Below are positions 21,412 through 31,190 of a stretch of 64,000 nucleotides of DNA, piece by piece (within the stretch, counting starts at the first letter, position 1; the number at the start of each line of letters is the position of its first letter). Under the pieces are notes generated by a model. It was given only the letters and a program-made list of their open reading frames with translations. It was not told the origin of the DNA and searched no databases. The stretch lies in the NCBI GenBank assembly GCA_018136815.1, contig CM030934.1, positions 6,681,698-6,745,697 on the forward strand. Reading direction: 5' to 3'. The DNA is from Isochrysis galbana (lineage: Eukaryota; Haptophyta; Isochrysidales; Isochrysidaceae). Position numbers and translations under genes: made by a program.

Positions 21412-21959
21412 CGATGCGATTATGTGCCAACCGAGCTCCAATGATGTCTGCGGCCGGATTCAACGAGATGTAGGCTGTGTGGGTCTATACATGTGTACGA
21501 GGGAGAGGCCAGCTAACCTTTTTTGTGTCATCTTAAGCGGCTTGCCTCCATTCGGTTCCACTTGGATTGCCATCCCATTCGGTACCACTTTGATGGCCAC
21601 CCCAAAGGCCGCAAAGCGTCCAATCGCCCCGCTGACGTTTCTCGATGAAAAAAGATCGTACTGATTTTTTGCAATAAATAAATAAATAAATAAATTATTA
21701 ATGTTATATCCTAGCCAACCCCACTAGCTAATTGGACACAACTTTTCAGTCCCGGAATCCCGCCATGACTGACGAGCCAGGTGTCCGAGTGGTACCGGGG
21801 GGAGAGGGCATTGCCCCCTCCTCTCGATATTTGTCCTCCCCCCAGTGCATGCACCGACCCTGCGCACCCCAGCACACCCTCTCCTCGAGGCCACGCTGGG
21901 GGAAAACCCCTTTCGGGTGAGCAACAACGCAAGGGGGGGGGGGGGGGGCACTCGTGAGT
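21412..21959. other. 3' flank of the SET-CS gene with (ATAA)n
   Basis: Contains short AATAAA-rich DNA: an ATAA tetranucleotide array at about 21671-21695 that could serve as a polyadenylation region. 21720-21950 has a T-G-T-C-C-G-A-G-T-G-G tRNA box-A-like string but no matching box B. A G homopolymer lies near 21932. No gene seen. Confidence 0.4.
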
Positions 21960-22079
21960 TTAGGGGTCCAGAGCGCTAATCTCCCTCGCCCGAGCGAGTG
22001 GCCGCGGCGAGCCACGGCCCTTCCCTCCTGGCCCTGGCGCCCCCCATCTTCTTTTACCTAAACAAGGCAAGAAGATATG

Positions 22080-22588
22080 TTAGCACCGGAGGGGGGAGCT
22101 GCCGCTCCTCCCTCCCCTCTCTTTTCCCTCTTCCTCCTCTCTTCCCTGCGGCGGAGGCCCATGGCGCGCGCCTGCGGCCCCACTTCAGGTCCCCAGATGG
22201 CCTGCAGGGGCCTGGGAGCACAGCTCAGGGGGCAGCAGGTGAGGCTGGGGCATGGCCCTGGCCCCTCCTGCCTCTCCCTCGCTGGCGCTCCGCGCCCCTG
22301 CAGGTCGACGGGAGCTGGCTGGGGGGTCCTGATCAGGGGGGCCCAGCGGCCCACGGGCCAGGGGCAGGGGGAGGAGGGGCTGGTCAGAGAGATGGGCAGG
22401 CCACGACGGGCCAGGGCGGGCGAGTCAGGCGGGCCTGTGGGGAGAGGAATGGGCCAGCAGGGCTGGTGCTCCTGGCAAGCCATCAGGCGTGCCAGGAGAG
22501 TGGGTGGATCCTCCCCCATGGCTAGGGAGGAGTGGAGAGAGGGGGGGGCTCGTGACCCCCCATGGGCGAACTAAGTATAAACTTAGTT
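22080..22588 (+). repeat. GC-rich dispersed repeat R, 3' part with palindromic tail
   Basis: Matches the reverse complement of 49473-49900 throughout: GGCAAGCCATCAGGC, TCCTCCCCCATGG, GGAGGAGTGGAGAGAGGGGG, and the terminal near-palindrome AACTAAGTATAAACTTAGTT at 22569-22588. The S1-type head is absent here, so it is 5' truncated or rearranged. Confidence 0.8.
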
Positions 22589-23163
22589 CTTTTTGCAATA
22601 TGTACAGGATGCCCCTGAGAACAATATTCGATCGAGTAGGACTTGTGCAAGGGGGGGCTTAAAGGGCACGATAGTGCATAGCGCGTGCCTTGTGTTCGCT
22701 ACTGCGGTCAGGGCTGTCGTGGCCTGCCAGATTTGTACATGGCTAGTGGCAGTAGCAGTACCTACTCTCATGAGAAAATTCATCACCTGTAGGCCTTCCA
22801 TAAATCCTTGAGTCACCCTCCATAAACCCTTGGGTCGATTCCAAAATGGCGCCTCAAGCTGCCTCAAGAATAGTGAGCCTTGGAGGGCTTGGAGCTTGGA
22901 GGGTGGGGAAAGGAGGCATCTGCGGTCCGCCCATGTCTAAGCCCGCTCTTCCCAAGCCCCTATGTAACGCACAAGGAAAGGTTCTCGCATGGCAAGGAGG
23001 TTGGGGAAACAAATGGAGGTGGGGTATCAAGATGGGGTCCCCATGCTGTGAGTATAGCGCGAGTAATAAATACTACTCGTGTCCGGTCCTCTGCCACCTT
23101 AGGACCATTCAACAAGCAAGGAGTGCTCCAATAGCGCGATGTTTCGGCATTATTACCCTGGCT
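22589..23163. other. intergenic, nothing identified
   Basis: Mixed-composition DNA between repeat R and the minus-strand coiled-coil gene. No frame has a recognisable domain. It should contain that gene's 3' UTR. Confidence 0.4.
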
Positions 23164-24112
23164 TCAATACCCGCCCAGCCGCTCTAGCACAGATGGAATG
23201 CCCAGATTGGTGAGGCACGCGGCCGGCTTCGTATCAATGCCTTCAAGTTTGTAGAAGCCTGCGCTATTGCCTTCTTTCCGCTGTTTCCGCTCCAACCGAA
23301 TAGTCTCGAGCTGTAGATTTCCCAAGGCAGAGATTCTTCGTTGAAACAGTCGGTCCCCCGGATCTGCCGAAGTTCCAAGCCCCATGCCAGTTAAAAATTC
23401 ATCCGCAAAGATGGAGCGGCTGGGTGCCCATGCAAGAATCTCCTCCGCATAGCTGTCAGCAAGCGGTGAGTAAGCTGATCTTCGCGTTGTAAACGACCCT
23501 TCCCCATTCCCTTTCTGTCGTGCAACGGATTGCCTGCTGCCCATAGCACCTCTCTGGGATCTACCTGCTCGCCCACCAGTGCTTGTGGTTGCACCACCAC
23601 AGGAGTGCGTAATGCCATTCACATCAAGACGTAATAGGCGCGCCTTCATTCCACTAACATCAGCATCCTGAGTTGAAGGAAGGGAGGCAGAAGCCTGCGT
23701 GAATGTCCTCAACCGGAAACAGGGAGACGGAAGGCGAGCAAGAATGAGGGAGAGATGGTATCGAATGCCGGCTCGATACGCGGGCTGTAGAGCTTACCAC
23801 TGGCACTACTGCCCCTGCAGTGAGTCCGGCAGCCGGCGGCTCCTTGTGCTTGCGCGACCAGCGCTGCGCTCTCGCCGGTGTCACGTCGAGCACTCGCTCG
23901 GCGGCAGGCTTGCTTGAGCCGATCGACATAGCTTTCTGCCTCATCTGCTGGTACAGCCACTCGTCCCGCGTCCAGCACTGCTCCTGATAATCCTCTAGCT
24001 CCGCGATCAGTCCTTCACACTGCTTCGCCACATGACGATAGGCCACGAGGTGCACGAGCAGGCTGAGCGCGGCCTGGACCTCGGCTTCGACCCCAGCGCC
24101 CATTTGGCTCAT
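23164..24112 (-). CDS. small coiled-coil protein of unknown function, two exons
   Basis: Exon 1 is 23798-24112 (105 codons, from MSQMGAGVEAEVQAALSLLV), exon 2 is 23164-23694. They are joined by a 103-bp intron (GTAAGC...ACGCAG, pyrimidine-rich acceptor, phase 0), giving about 281 aa. The N-terminal half is helical (KQCEGLIAELEDYQEQ, YQQMRQKAMSIG) with a basic patch (RAQRWSRKHKE). The middle is low in order. The C-terminal part has EEILAWAPSRSIFADEFL and a charged helix, ending LGIPSVLERLGGY. No family recognised and no membrane segment. It could be a scaffold or ciliary protein, which is speculation. Confidence 0.65.
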
Positions 24113-24277
24113 CAGAGAGGACGCCGCGGGCTCCCTGCCTCTCTCTCGCCCTCGGATGGGGGAGGGGAGGGGTGGGGGTGGGGGTGGGGTGGGGGGACTA
24201 CCGGCGGCGAAACCGCAAGCAGCGCCTCCTACCGCTCCCAGTCCTTTCGCATGAATTCATAGAGTAGAGGCTGGCTA

Positions 24278-24443
24278 TTAGAGTTTTCTTGTCTGTGCTG
24301 TTTTAATCCTAGTACTGCGGGCCCGAAGCCCTCGACGGCAACGGAGCCCCTACCCCGAGATGGGGGAGTGCGCGGTTCGGGCATGGCTCGTCCGGTGTAT
24401 GTGGCTAGGTATGCTAGCCAACAAGATGCTCTTCAAGACTATT
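24278..24443 (+). repeat. dispersed repeat S2
   Basis: Full-length-looking copy: TTAGAGTTTTC start, CGACGGCAACGGAGCCCCTA, ATGGCTCGTCCGGTGTATGT, and GCTAGCCAACAAGATGC near the end. It runs straight into the inverted large repeat. Confidence 0.85.
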
Positions 24444-24445
24444 AA

Positions 24446-25325
24446 ATTTTTAACAAATGTTTATGGGTCGCGGCGCGGCAAAGGACAAAGGACAAAGGAC
24501 AAAGGCAAAGGACAAAGGACAAAGGACAAAGGAACGGGACTAGGACTAGCGCTCACTCAAGACAAGACAGGACTCCCTGCCGCGGCAAGCGCAAGCACCC
24601 TTCCCCCTTATGCCACCCAGCTCTTCACTAGCTTTCTACCTGCGCTAGCTGGAGCGCCCCTCCCTCCACACTCAGACAACCCCCTACGCGCAGGATCCTG
24701 TTCTGGTCTCGCAGGCAAGGGGGCCTAATTAATGGGAGGGAGAGGAGCAACTCCTCAGAGAGGAGCTGTGGGGAAGGAGATGTCTGAGTGGGGGCGCTAT
24801 ACCCTTGCGCTAGGCATGGGCAGCGACGCCGCCTCAAGACATGTCCTCCCTCTTGTCACTTGTCTTGAGTCGAAATTTTTGGTGCTTGAAACAGAGGGCG
24901 AGGGGGTTTGTGCTTCTTGGTTCTTGGGTTGGTTGTAGTTGGAAGACGGAGTGGGAGAGGGAGTGAAGTGTTGGAAGAGGGCCCAAGGCAGGGCACTGAG
25001 TTGTAGGTTGTAGGTAATTGTGGCCCACAAGAGTGGGGTGAAAACGTGAAGTGTATCAACATGGGTCTTGAGTTGAAATTTTGAAATTTTTGGTGCTTTG
25101 AACAGAGGGCGAGGGGGTTCGTGCTGTTTGGGTTGGTTCTAGAGGGAAGGGAGAGTGGGAGAAGGAGTGAAGTGTTGAAGGAGGGCCCAAGGGGCAGGGC
25201 ACTGAGTTGTATGTAGGTAATTGTGGCCCACAAGAGTGGGGTGAAAACGTGAAGTGTATCAAAACATGGGTCTTGAGTTGAAATTTTTGGTGCTTTGAAC
25301 AGAGGGCGAGGGGCGAGGGGGTTCA
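24446..25325 (-). repeat. large inverted-repeat unit, copy B
   Basis: Reverse complement of 3160-3880 with extra internal subunits. The subunit marker GGCCCACAAGAGTGGGGTG occurs at about 25022 and 25227, and the whole array is longer. Small indels distinguish it from copy A. Confidence 0.85.
24478..24533. repeat. (CAAAGGA)n microsatellite
   Basis: Seven-base AAAGGAC units, about seven copies with one shortened. The matching place in copy A (about 3832-3842) has a single unit. Confidence 0.85.
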
Positions 25326-25334
25326 TCCATAGTC

Positions 25335-26134
25335 CATAGGGCTCATGGTGTCCGCGGCGCTGCCGTCCCCTTCCGAGGGTTTTGTGCGGCTAGTACTTTG
25401 TGTTGACCCTTTCTTGTGTTGGTGTTCGTTGTGTTTGGCCTCTTGGGCCGGTGTTGCGTGTGTCGTCCGCCCGCCTGACTGAGGCGCGCTTGCCTACCCA
25501 TCCTTTGGCGTCGTTGGAGAGCGTCCCTCCCGTGCCGTCTCCTCTGTTGCTCCTGTCCCCCGTATTGGGGGCCCAAGTCTGCTCCATGCTCACCACAATG
25601 TTTTGATGCGACATTCCCCCATTGGGGTCTTGTCTGAGATGGTGCCGGGCCAGCCCCTCGCCCCTCGTGCCGGAGCACGAGGGCGGTACCGCGGCTGTGT
25701 AGGGTCCCGGCCCGGAGGCCTACCCTCGTGGAGCGTCGCCCTCTGTTGTGGTGTGGCTGGTGTGGCTGTGGGGTGTGATGTCGGTGTGCTGCATGCTGGC
25801 TGTTGCCAGCATGCAGGGTGTGGGCTCGCTGCTCGCTGTTCTCGGTGATGCGCGGGCGAGGCCCGCTGGCTCCGGCGCCCACCCGGTTGGGGGGGTCGTC
25901 TTGGCGCGGTCGCTTCGGCGACAGCGGCGTGTTCTGCATTGCTTCGTCCATCGCGGCGAGGGCCGCGGCATCGAGGGAGGGAGGCGGCGCGCGCTCCATG
26001 ACCCTATTAGTTTACTGATAGTTGCCTTGGCTGAAGAAGAAGTGGAGGCGGAGATGCGAGCGCAGGTGCGAAGCCGCAGGCGGAAGACGGAGGAGATGAC
26101 GGTAGCCAAGCTGTGGGGCGCCAAGCAGCTGTAG
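25335..26134. other. coding-like but unresolved region, possibly retroelement ORF1 remnant
   Basis: The minus-strand frame 25343-25999 starts MERAPPPSLDAAALAAMDEA and is then Pro/His/Arg-rich. A second minus frame at 25390-25614 reads more naturally (VVSMEQTWAPNTGDRSNRGD), so a frame change near 25600 is likely. On the plus strand 26008-26134 encodes a charged tail (AEEEVEAEMRAQVRSRRRK ... LWGAKQL) preceded by an acceptor-like TTTACTGATAG. No family recognised. Confidence 0.3.
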
Positions 26135-26310
26135 TAGCCTATCCCCTATGTTTATGAGAGTGAGTGTGAGTGCCATTACTTGCTCCTAGACAATTAACAA
26201 TCGCATTGACAAATACAACGATGGCAATGACAATGTAGCTGTTTATGGTCTCCGGCTGGGGATTATGATCTCCGGCTGAGGCTCGTTGCCGCAAGGCAAG
26301 TGTGATGGTA

Positions 26311-26450
26311 CAAAAAAAACTTTTTAATATTCTCGCCTCGCACGTGGCACTGGAAGACACTCACGAAGCCACGCCCTTTCTCCTCCCTCTCCCTCACTCC
26401 CTGCCTTGCGGCAACTCCCCTCGTGCTCTACTTAGGGGCCCGGGTCGTTT
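26311..26450 (+). repeat. dispersed repeat S1
   Basis: A run then CTTTTTAATATTCTCGCC, GAAGCCACGCCC, CCTGCCTTGCGGC and CCTCGTGCTCTACTTAGGGG. Confidence 0.75.
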
Positions 26451-26766
26451 GGGGGGTCCGAGCCAAGCGGGGTGCACCTGTCCCCAACGGCCAACGGAAT
26501 GTTCTCGCCTCCCTTCTGTTCCGTTGAGTGACCTGCCTATACTGAAAGTGCTACGGGGTGTCGGGGTGTCGTCGTACTAATGTGTACGACCGTTCGTCCG
26601 GTATGTCCGTAGTTATGATCGGTCGCCAGTCCTGTCATTCGGTCGGAGCGGGTTGTCGCGTCTTTTCATGCGAGCCTCTCTGCTAAGTAAGCCAAGAGCT
26701 TTTGCTACGAGGCCGAATTCTTTACTTAGTTGTAGCCTATCTTTCACTTTCTGTGCACGCGATCTC

Positions 26767-27220
26767 TTAGCAGTAGGCGTGTGTTTTGTAAGGGCGTCTA
26801 TCTATGGTTTCGAATATCTTTTTCGTCGCGGGGCACCATGCTAGATGGCACGAGTCCTCTCGGTGGCCGTGGCACAGTCTGCATTTGTCTATCGGGCTAT
26901 CCGGGAATCTGTTTCTGGTGCCGATCCTTCTGTGCGTAATATGTTTGAAGTGTAGGTGTTTATCCGTGTGTTTTAGCAACGGCATTGTGTATAGTCTAGC
27001 TATGTGTTTCCATTCCTCTTTCGTGATGCTCAGTCTATTCTCCCACGCGGACCTCGCCGCTTGTGGGACGTTTTTCCGAGTTGTTTTAATCACTTCTTTG
27101 GTGATGTCGGAGACGGTGATCGCGTCTAGCGCGACCCTTCCTTTTCGTATGGCGTACTCATCCGCCAGAGGGTATAAGTGTGATGGTACATCTGATGGTA
27201 TGATAAGGGATGCGGGCGCG
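26767..27220 (-). pseudogene. LINE ORF2 C-terminal remnant (zf-RVT-like)
   Basis: The minus-strand frame matches the C-terminal domain at 14748-16568: PLADEYAIRKG, then LSITKEEWKHIARLYTMPLL, DKHLHFKHITHRRIGTRNRF and a knuckle CRLCHGHREDSCHLAWC (C-x2-C-x7-H-x4-C). It stops soon after the knuckle at 26767, so the tail present in the other copy is missing. No upstream reverse transcriptase. The pattern of conserved versus changed residues between the copies suggests both derive from once-functional elements. Confidence 0.75.
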
Positions 27221-27239
27221 GCTGCAAGCTAGTTGTGCA

Positions 27240-27350
27240 TTGTGCAAAGCCGCGTGCGCGGCGAGAATATTAAGAAGTTTTTTATGATCATAAATTGACT
27301 ATGGACATTTGATGGCTCAACTTGAGTCTGCCCCATAATCGACGGAACGT
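27240..27350 (-). repeat. S1 partial plus solo TIR-transposon end
   Basis: 27253-27285 is the reverse S1 head (GCGGCGAGAATATTAAGAAG). 27285-27345, in reverse complement, is GTCACGTTCCGTCGATTATG, the terminus of the family seen at 17323-17853, with CCATCAAATGTCCATAGTC following. Confidence 0.6.
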
Positions 27351-27873
27351 GACCTCGTGTCTCATGTGGCTTGGAGTGTTATTGCAAGATTGCAAGGCCT
27401 GTGCCAGTAGCAGCACTAACGCTCAATAAAATAATAGCAAATCACGTCGCTTCTATACGGCACACCATCAACCCTTAATCAATCCCAGTCGCATTCAAAA
27501 ACCAAAAAAAGTTCACATCCTGCTCACGAACACTGGCATAGCATGTTGCATCATGTCCTCCACCTCTCACACCACGATAGATACTGACAAGTGAGCTCAC
27601 CATGATCGCAGCTAAACGATGACATTATGTGCGCGCGACGATCATGAATTGGTCGACACGATGTTCAAATGTGCACCCGTGGCAAATGGGGAAGCTTGCC
27701 TCCAGAAAGTGGGTCAAATGGGGCCCAAGTGAAATGATTACACTCAAATCAGTCAGTGCTCTACAAATGGCGTTTCTGCACTGCCAGTGATGGCTGCCCC
27801 CTTGAATACCATTGAAGGCATTGCAGTTGAGAAGACGAGAAGGCCACTGTGATGATCGCGACACTGATCATCC
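27351..27873. other. intergenic, HPRT 3' flank
   Basis: AT-richer than surrounding DNA. No recognisable gene on either strand; a short minus-strand frame at 27625-27864 has no family features. Confidence 0.4.
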
Positions 27874-28685
27874 TCATTTGGCATAGAATTTGATGCCCTC
27901 CTCATTCATGACGCAAATGTGGATGAGCTCACGAAATGCTTCATTGTAGTCGAGCCCATATCCAACCACGAAGTGATCTGGAATGCTGAAGCCAATGAAA
28001 TCGCCAATAAGACCGTTCGACTTTGGGGTGCGCTTCTGTAGCAGTGTACACGTCTTGACGGAGAGAGGTCCGTACCCTTGGAGCATGGGAATGAGTTTAG
28101 CCATCGAGTGGCCCGTGTCAATGATGTCCTCAACGACGATGACATTCTTGCCCTTCAAGACTGTTAGGTCGGCACCTACCGCTGTAATGGACGCTTGACC
28201 CGTCGATTCTGTGCCTGAGTACGACGACACTCTGATCCATAGGAATGGATGCAGATGGAGTGAGGAGAAATTGGAGCTAAACTGCTTGACCATGTGGTGC
28301 CCATGCAGGAAGACACGGCCGATCACAGTCTTGGCGCACGCGAGGCGTTGGAGCTGTACCTGACAAAATCGAAGCCTATGGGCGCCTGACGTATATTTTG
28401 GGCGGCAAGGAGTTTGCGCAGTGCATCGTGAAGGTCAGAGAAGAACTCGTGCGCCCCCTTGAGCACAACAAGCAAATGGAGAGGCGGCGCTCCAGGAGAT
28501 GCAAAGTCATACGAGGCATAGATGTCTGCGGCGAGCTTGTCGACGCGGTCGCGGATGAGCCCGTTGGGAAGCATGATCGAGCCGACATGCGGCTTATAGT
28601 GTGTCGGCACCACAAAGTGCTCAAGAGACCAGCGGGGCGCATCGTCTGGCACGACCACGCAGCCGGGGTGTGGAGAGGAACTCAT
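27874..28685 (-). CDS. HPRT: hypoxanthine-guanine phosphoribosyltransferase (HPRT)
   Basis: Purine salvage enzyme that converts hypoxanthine or guanine plus PRPP to IMP or GMP, normally cytosolic. Two exons: 28360-28685 and 27874-28231, with a 128-bp intron (GTACAG...GATCAG) splitting an arginine codon so that GFDFV-R joins VSSYSGTESTG. Predicted 227 aa, close to the usual ~218. Start chosen at the ATG at 28685 (MSSSPHPGCVVVPDD), which aligns with eukaryotic HPRT N-termini. Visible motifs: MLPNGLIRDRVDKLAADI, LLVVLKGAHEFFSDL, the PRPP loop VIVVEDIIDTGHSM with the two acidic residues, LLQKRTP, and DFIGFSIPDHFVVGYGLDYN with the flipping loop before it. All key residues appear present. Confidence 0.95.
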
Positions 28686-28740
28686 CGGCAAGAGCCCGCA
28701 GACGATGACTACTCTCTAGTACAGGGGGGAAGAGAGAGAG

Positions 28741-28762
28741 TGTGTCAGAGGGGGGGGAGGAG

Positions 28763-28825
<63 letters not shown>

Positions 28826-28863
28826 GAGAGAGAGGGGGGGGGGGGGGGAGAGAGAGAGAGAGG

Positions 28864-28894
<31 letters not shown>

Positions 28895-28915
28895 AGGGAG
28901 AGGGAGAGAGAGATA
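28741..28915. repeat. (AG)n microsatellite
   Basis: Almost pure GA dinucleotides with an embedded G run near 28833-28850, beginning about 55 bases upstream of the HPRT start codon. It may sit in the promoter or 5' UTR. Confidence 0.9.
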
Positions 28916-29261
28916 AGGGGGAGGAAACGGATAAGTTTTGACCCGCATAATACTTGAGTATGTCGAGAGTGAGGGGTGATGAGAGAAGGGCGAAGAGGAA
29001 GAGGGAGGGGGGGGGTGGGCGAGTGGTCCGCCCTTTTCCGCCTTCCCGCCCCGTGGGAGATGAGATTGGCGATGACAAAAATAGAGATGGATGGTGTAGA
29101 CAAGGGTGATAGAAGGGGGCGAAAAAACAAACAAACTTTTGAAGATGTCTGCTGCTATTTTAGTCTACTGCTACTGCTACCAGCCTCGTCCCTCAATGAC
29201 TCCCCTTCCGACTGTGCAGATCTGCCCACTTCCTCTTTTCATCCTTCCCCCTGTCGCCCGT
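28916..29261. other. intergenic, nothing identified
   Basis: HPRT upstream flank. Low-complexity purine DNA grading into mixed sequence. No convincing frame or motif. Confidence 0.4.
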
Positions 29262-29760
29262 CGTAGCCCGGTCACACATTGTGGGGGTGCGGAGGGCACC
29301 AGCTACAATGGGTATTATGTATAATAAACCTTTTAATAGTCTCACCGCACACGCGGCCGTGCTGGACCCTCTCTCTGCTTTCTTCTCACGCAGCAAAAAC
29401 TTCCTACACCCCCACTCCGCCGGCACTTCCCCCCCCGCCATCAGGCGACTCCCCCTGTGCACTACTAGGGGGATAGGGTTGAAGGGCTTAGATTTAGATA
29501 TGGTCCGGTGGCCCGCGCCCCCCCCCCCCCCCCCCGGTGATCGTTCCCCCTTTCCTCCTGTGTCTCCGGGTGTCTGGGTGGGCGGCGGCCTCGGTCCCGA
29601 CTTATCCTGTAAAGCGCGGGACTTCCAATTTTTCGGTGGGCGGAGCTCAGCGAGAGCTCCCCCCATCCCCTTCTCCGCGCGCTCTCTCCCCTTTCTTGCG
29701 GCCTACGGCAGGCATCCAGCTTCCTGTTGGCGACTTGGCGACCCTGTCAGAGCAAGGCTC
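29262..29760 (+). repeat. dispersed repeat R, head part (no tail)
   Basis: Starts with TAGCCCGGTCACACATTGTG, related to 63728-63790, then the S1-like head TTTTAATAGTCTCACCGCAC at about 29330 and the body shared in reverse with 49900-50242 (CGCCATCAGGCGACTCCCCC, GGTGATCGTTCCCCCTTTCC, CGAGAGCTCCCC-type segments). The palindromic tail is missing. Confidence 0.75.
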
Positions 29761-30733
29761 ATCTCACTCTTGGAGATTGCCTGCGAGGGCGCGCCGGCAG
29801 CTAGCGCCGAATGCGGTTCTTGGTGGGAGCTCATGGAGCTTTCCTCGGGGGTGACTACGGGCATGGTGATCGACGCACGACGTACGACACACGGAGGGCG
29901 CGGAAGTGTGGAAGGAGGCTTGTGAGAGGTGGTGGCAGGCGACTGGGGGTGGCTCAGGCGCGTGCTTGACTTGTATTGACTCGTTGACTCGAAGTATAGA
30001 CTCGGGAACTCGGGGGGACTCGCTTGGGAACACGGTGGGCCTCGCCGAAGTTGCTACAAAAAGCTCGAGGACACCGAGCCACACGAAACTAACCCAAACG
30101 GGGCGAAAACTAACCACACCTGGACGGACGGCCAGGCGTCGGCACCAGGGCAACTCAGCAACGCGCAGACATGCGACAGAGGGGAGGCCGACACAACGAG
30201 GGCAGATCTCGTTGGGGAGATATGACCGATAGATGAGAGAAGACAACAGACGGTCACGGAACATTTGATGACATCAAGAGAAGGTAAGTAAGAGGGCTGG
30301 AGGCGACGGACGGCACGCCGAGGGAAAGAACCTGCCGCGGGGGGGGGGGGGCGAGGGACCGAGGGCACGGCGGGGCAGCGTGGGAGGGCGCGAGGCCAAT
30401 CTCGGAGCGAGATCGCTTCCTTTCCCTCGCGGAGCGCGGAGAGACCCCCCACGAGATATCTTGGGACCGGAGAACGTTTTGGACAAAACTTCCTGCCGTC
30501 GGCCGAGGAGAGGCGGACGGAGAGAGAGAGAGAGAGAGTCTCGCAGAGCGACTGCAGAACGAGAAGTCGAAGTCATGCCGGTTTATTACCTTAAACGAGC
30601 CAACAATTATAGTAACAGCAAAAACAAAATTCGAATCGCAAATTTCGAGACCAAAATCTGCAAACCTGGACTTGAGACCATGGGGAATCCGAATCTGTGT
30701 GTCTTGTGCGTCAGTGGCAACACGGGGAACTGT
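29761..30733. other. intergenic, no confident gene
   Basis: Several overlapping frames on both strands have biased composition and no motif. It contains a G homopolymer near 30339-30350 and a short GA array at about 30521-30538. I see nothing definite. Confidence 0.35.
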
Positions 30734-31027
30734 TCAATTGTAATTGTGAGCGCGTACCTTACACGAATATTCATGCCTATGTCGCATCCGCGATCGACTT
30801 CCGACTTCCGACCTTAGGCGTCTTCGAGCCCAGTCGTTCTTGTTGCCGACGAGCGCTGAGCCAGCCATCACCTGCGTACGGTGCTCGAGCCAGAAGCCGC
30901 GCGCCGTCTCCGTCTCGGTCTGCAGCACAAGCCCCGTCCACTCGGGCCCCGTCCGGTTGCTGGCGATGGGCAGCAGGTCGAGCGGCGCGTGGTGCACCGG
31001 GACTTTGATGGCCCGCACCTTCGGGCG
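30734..31027 (-). other. orphan coding-like fragment
   Basis: The minus frame reads KVRAIKVPVHHAPLDLLPIA, PEWTGLVLQTETETARGFWL and HRTQVMAGSALVGNKNDW. This composition is typical of a folded protein and unlike the surrounding repeats. It is cut on its 5' side by the repeat-R tail palindrome at 31028-31047, so it may be an exon relic disrupted or carried by that element. No family recognised. Confidence 0.35.
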
Positions 31028-31047
31028 AACTAAGTATAAACTTAGTT
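31028..31047. repeat. repeat-R tail palindrome, solo
   Basis: AACTAAGTATAAACTTAGTT, identical to the tail at 22569-22588 and preceded by GGGCG as there, but without the rest of the element. Confidence 0.8.
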
Positions 31048-31190
31048 GAATAGCAAGACCCCCCAAAAAAGAATATGTGCCTTACTTGTATTTGGTTCAT
31101 AGGGAAATCGCGCACATCGCACGGACGGGCGAAAGGGAAGAAAACGAAGCGGAATTATTAGCATGATGTGGACGTGCCACACACACGCAG

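Noticed and set aside
21770-21850. tRNA Leu/Ser-like gene from the GTGTCCGAGTGGT string
   Set aside because: Only a box-A-like word; no box B, no acceptor or anticodon stem pairing seen.
28716-29078. Ser/Leu-rich frames in the GA microsatellite
   Set aside because: Pure dinucleotide repeat translation.
29764-30264. 166-codon minus-strand frame
   Set aside because: No motif, biased composition, and overlapping alternative frames of similar length.
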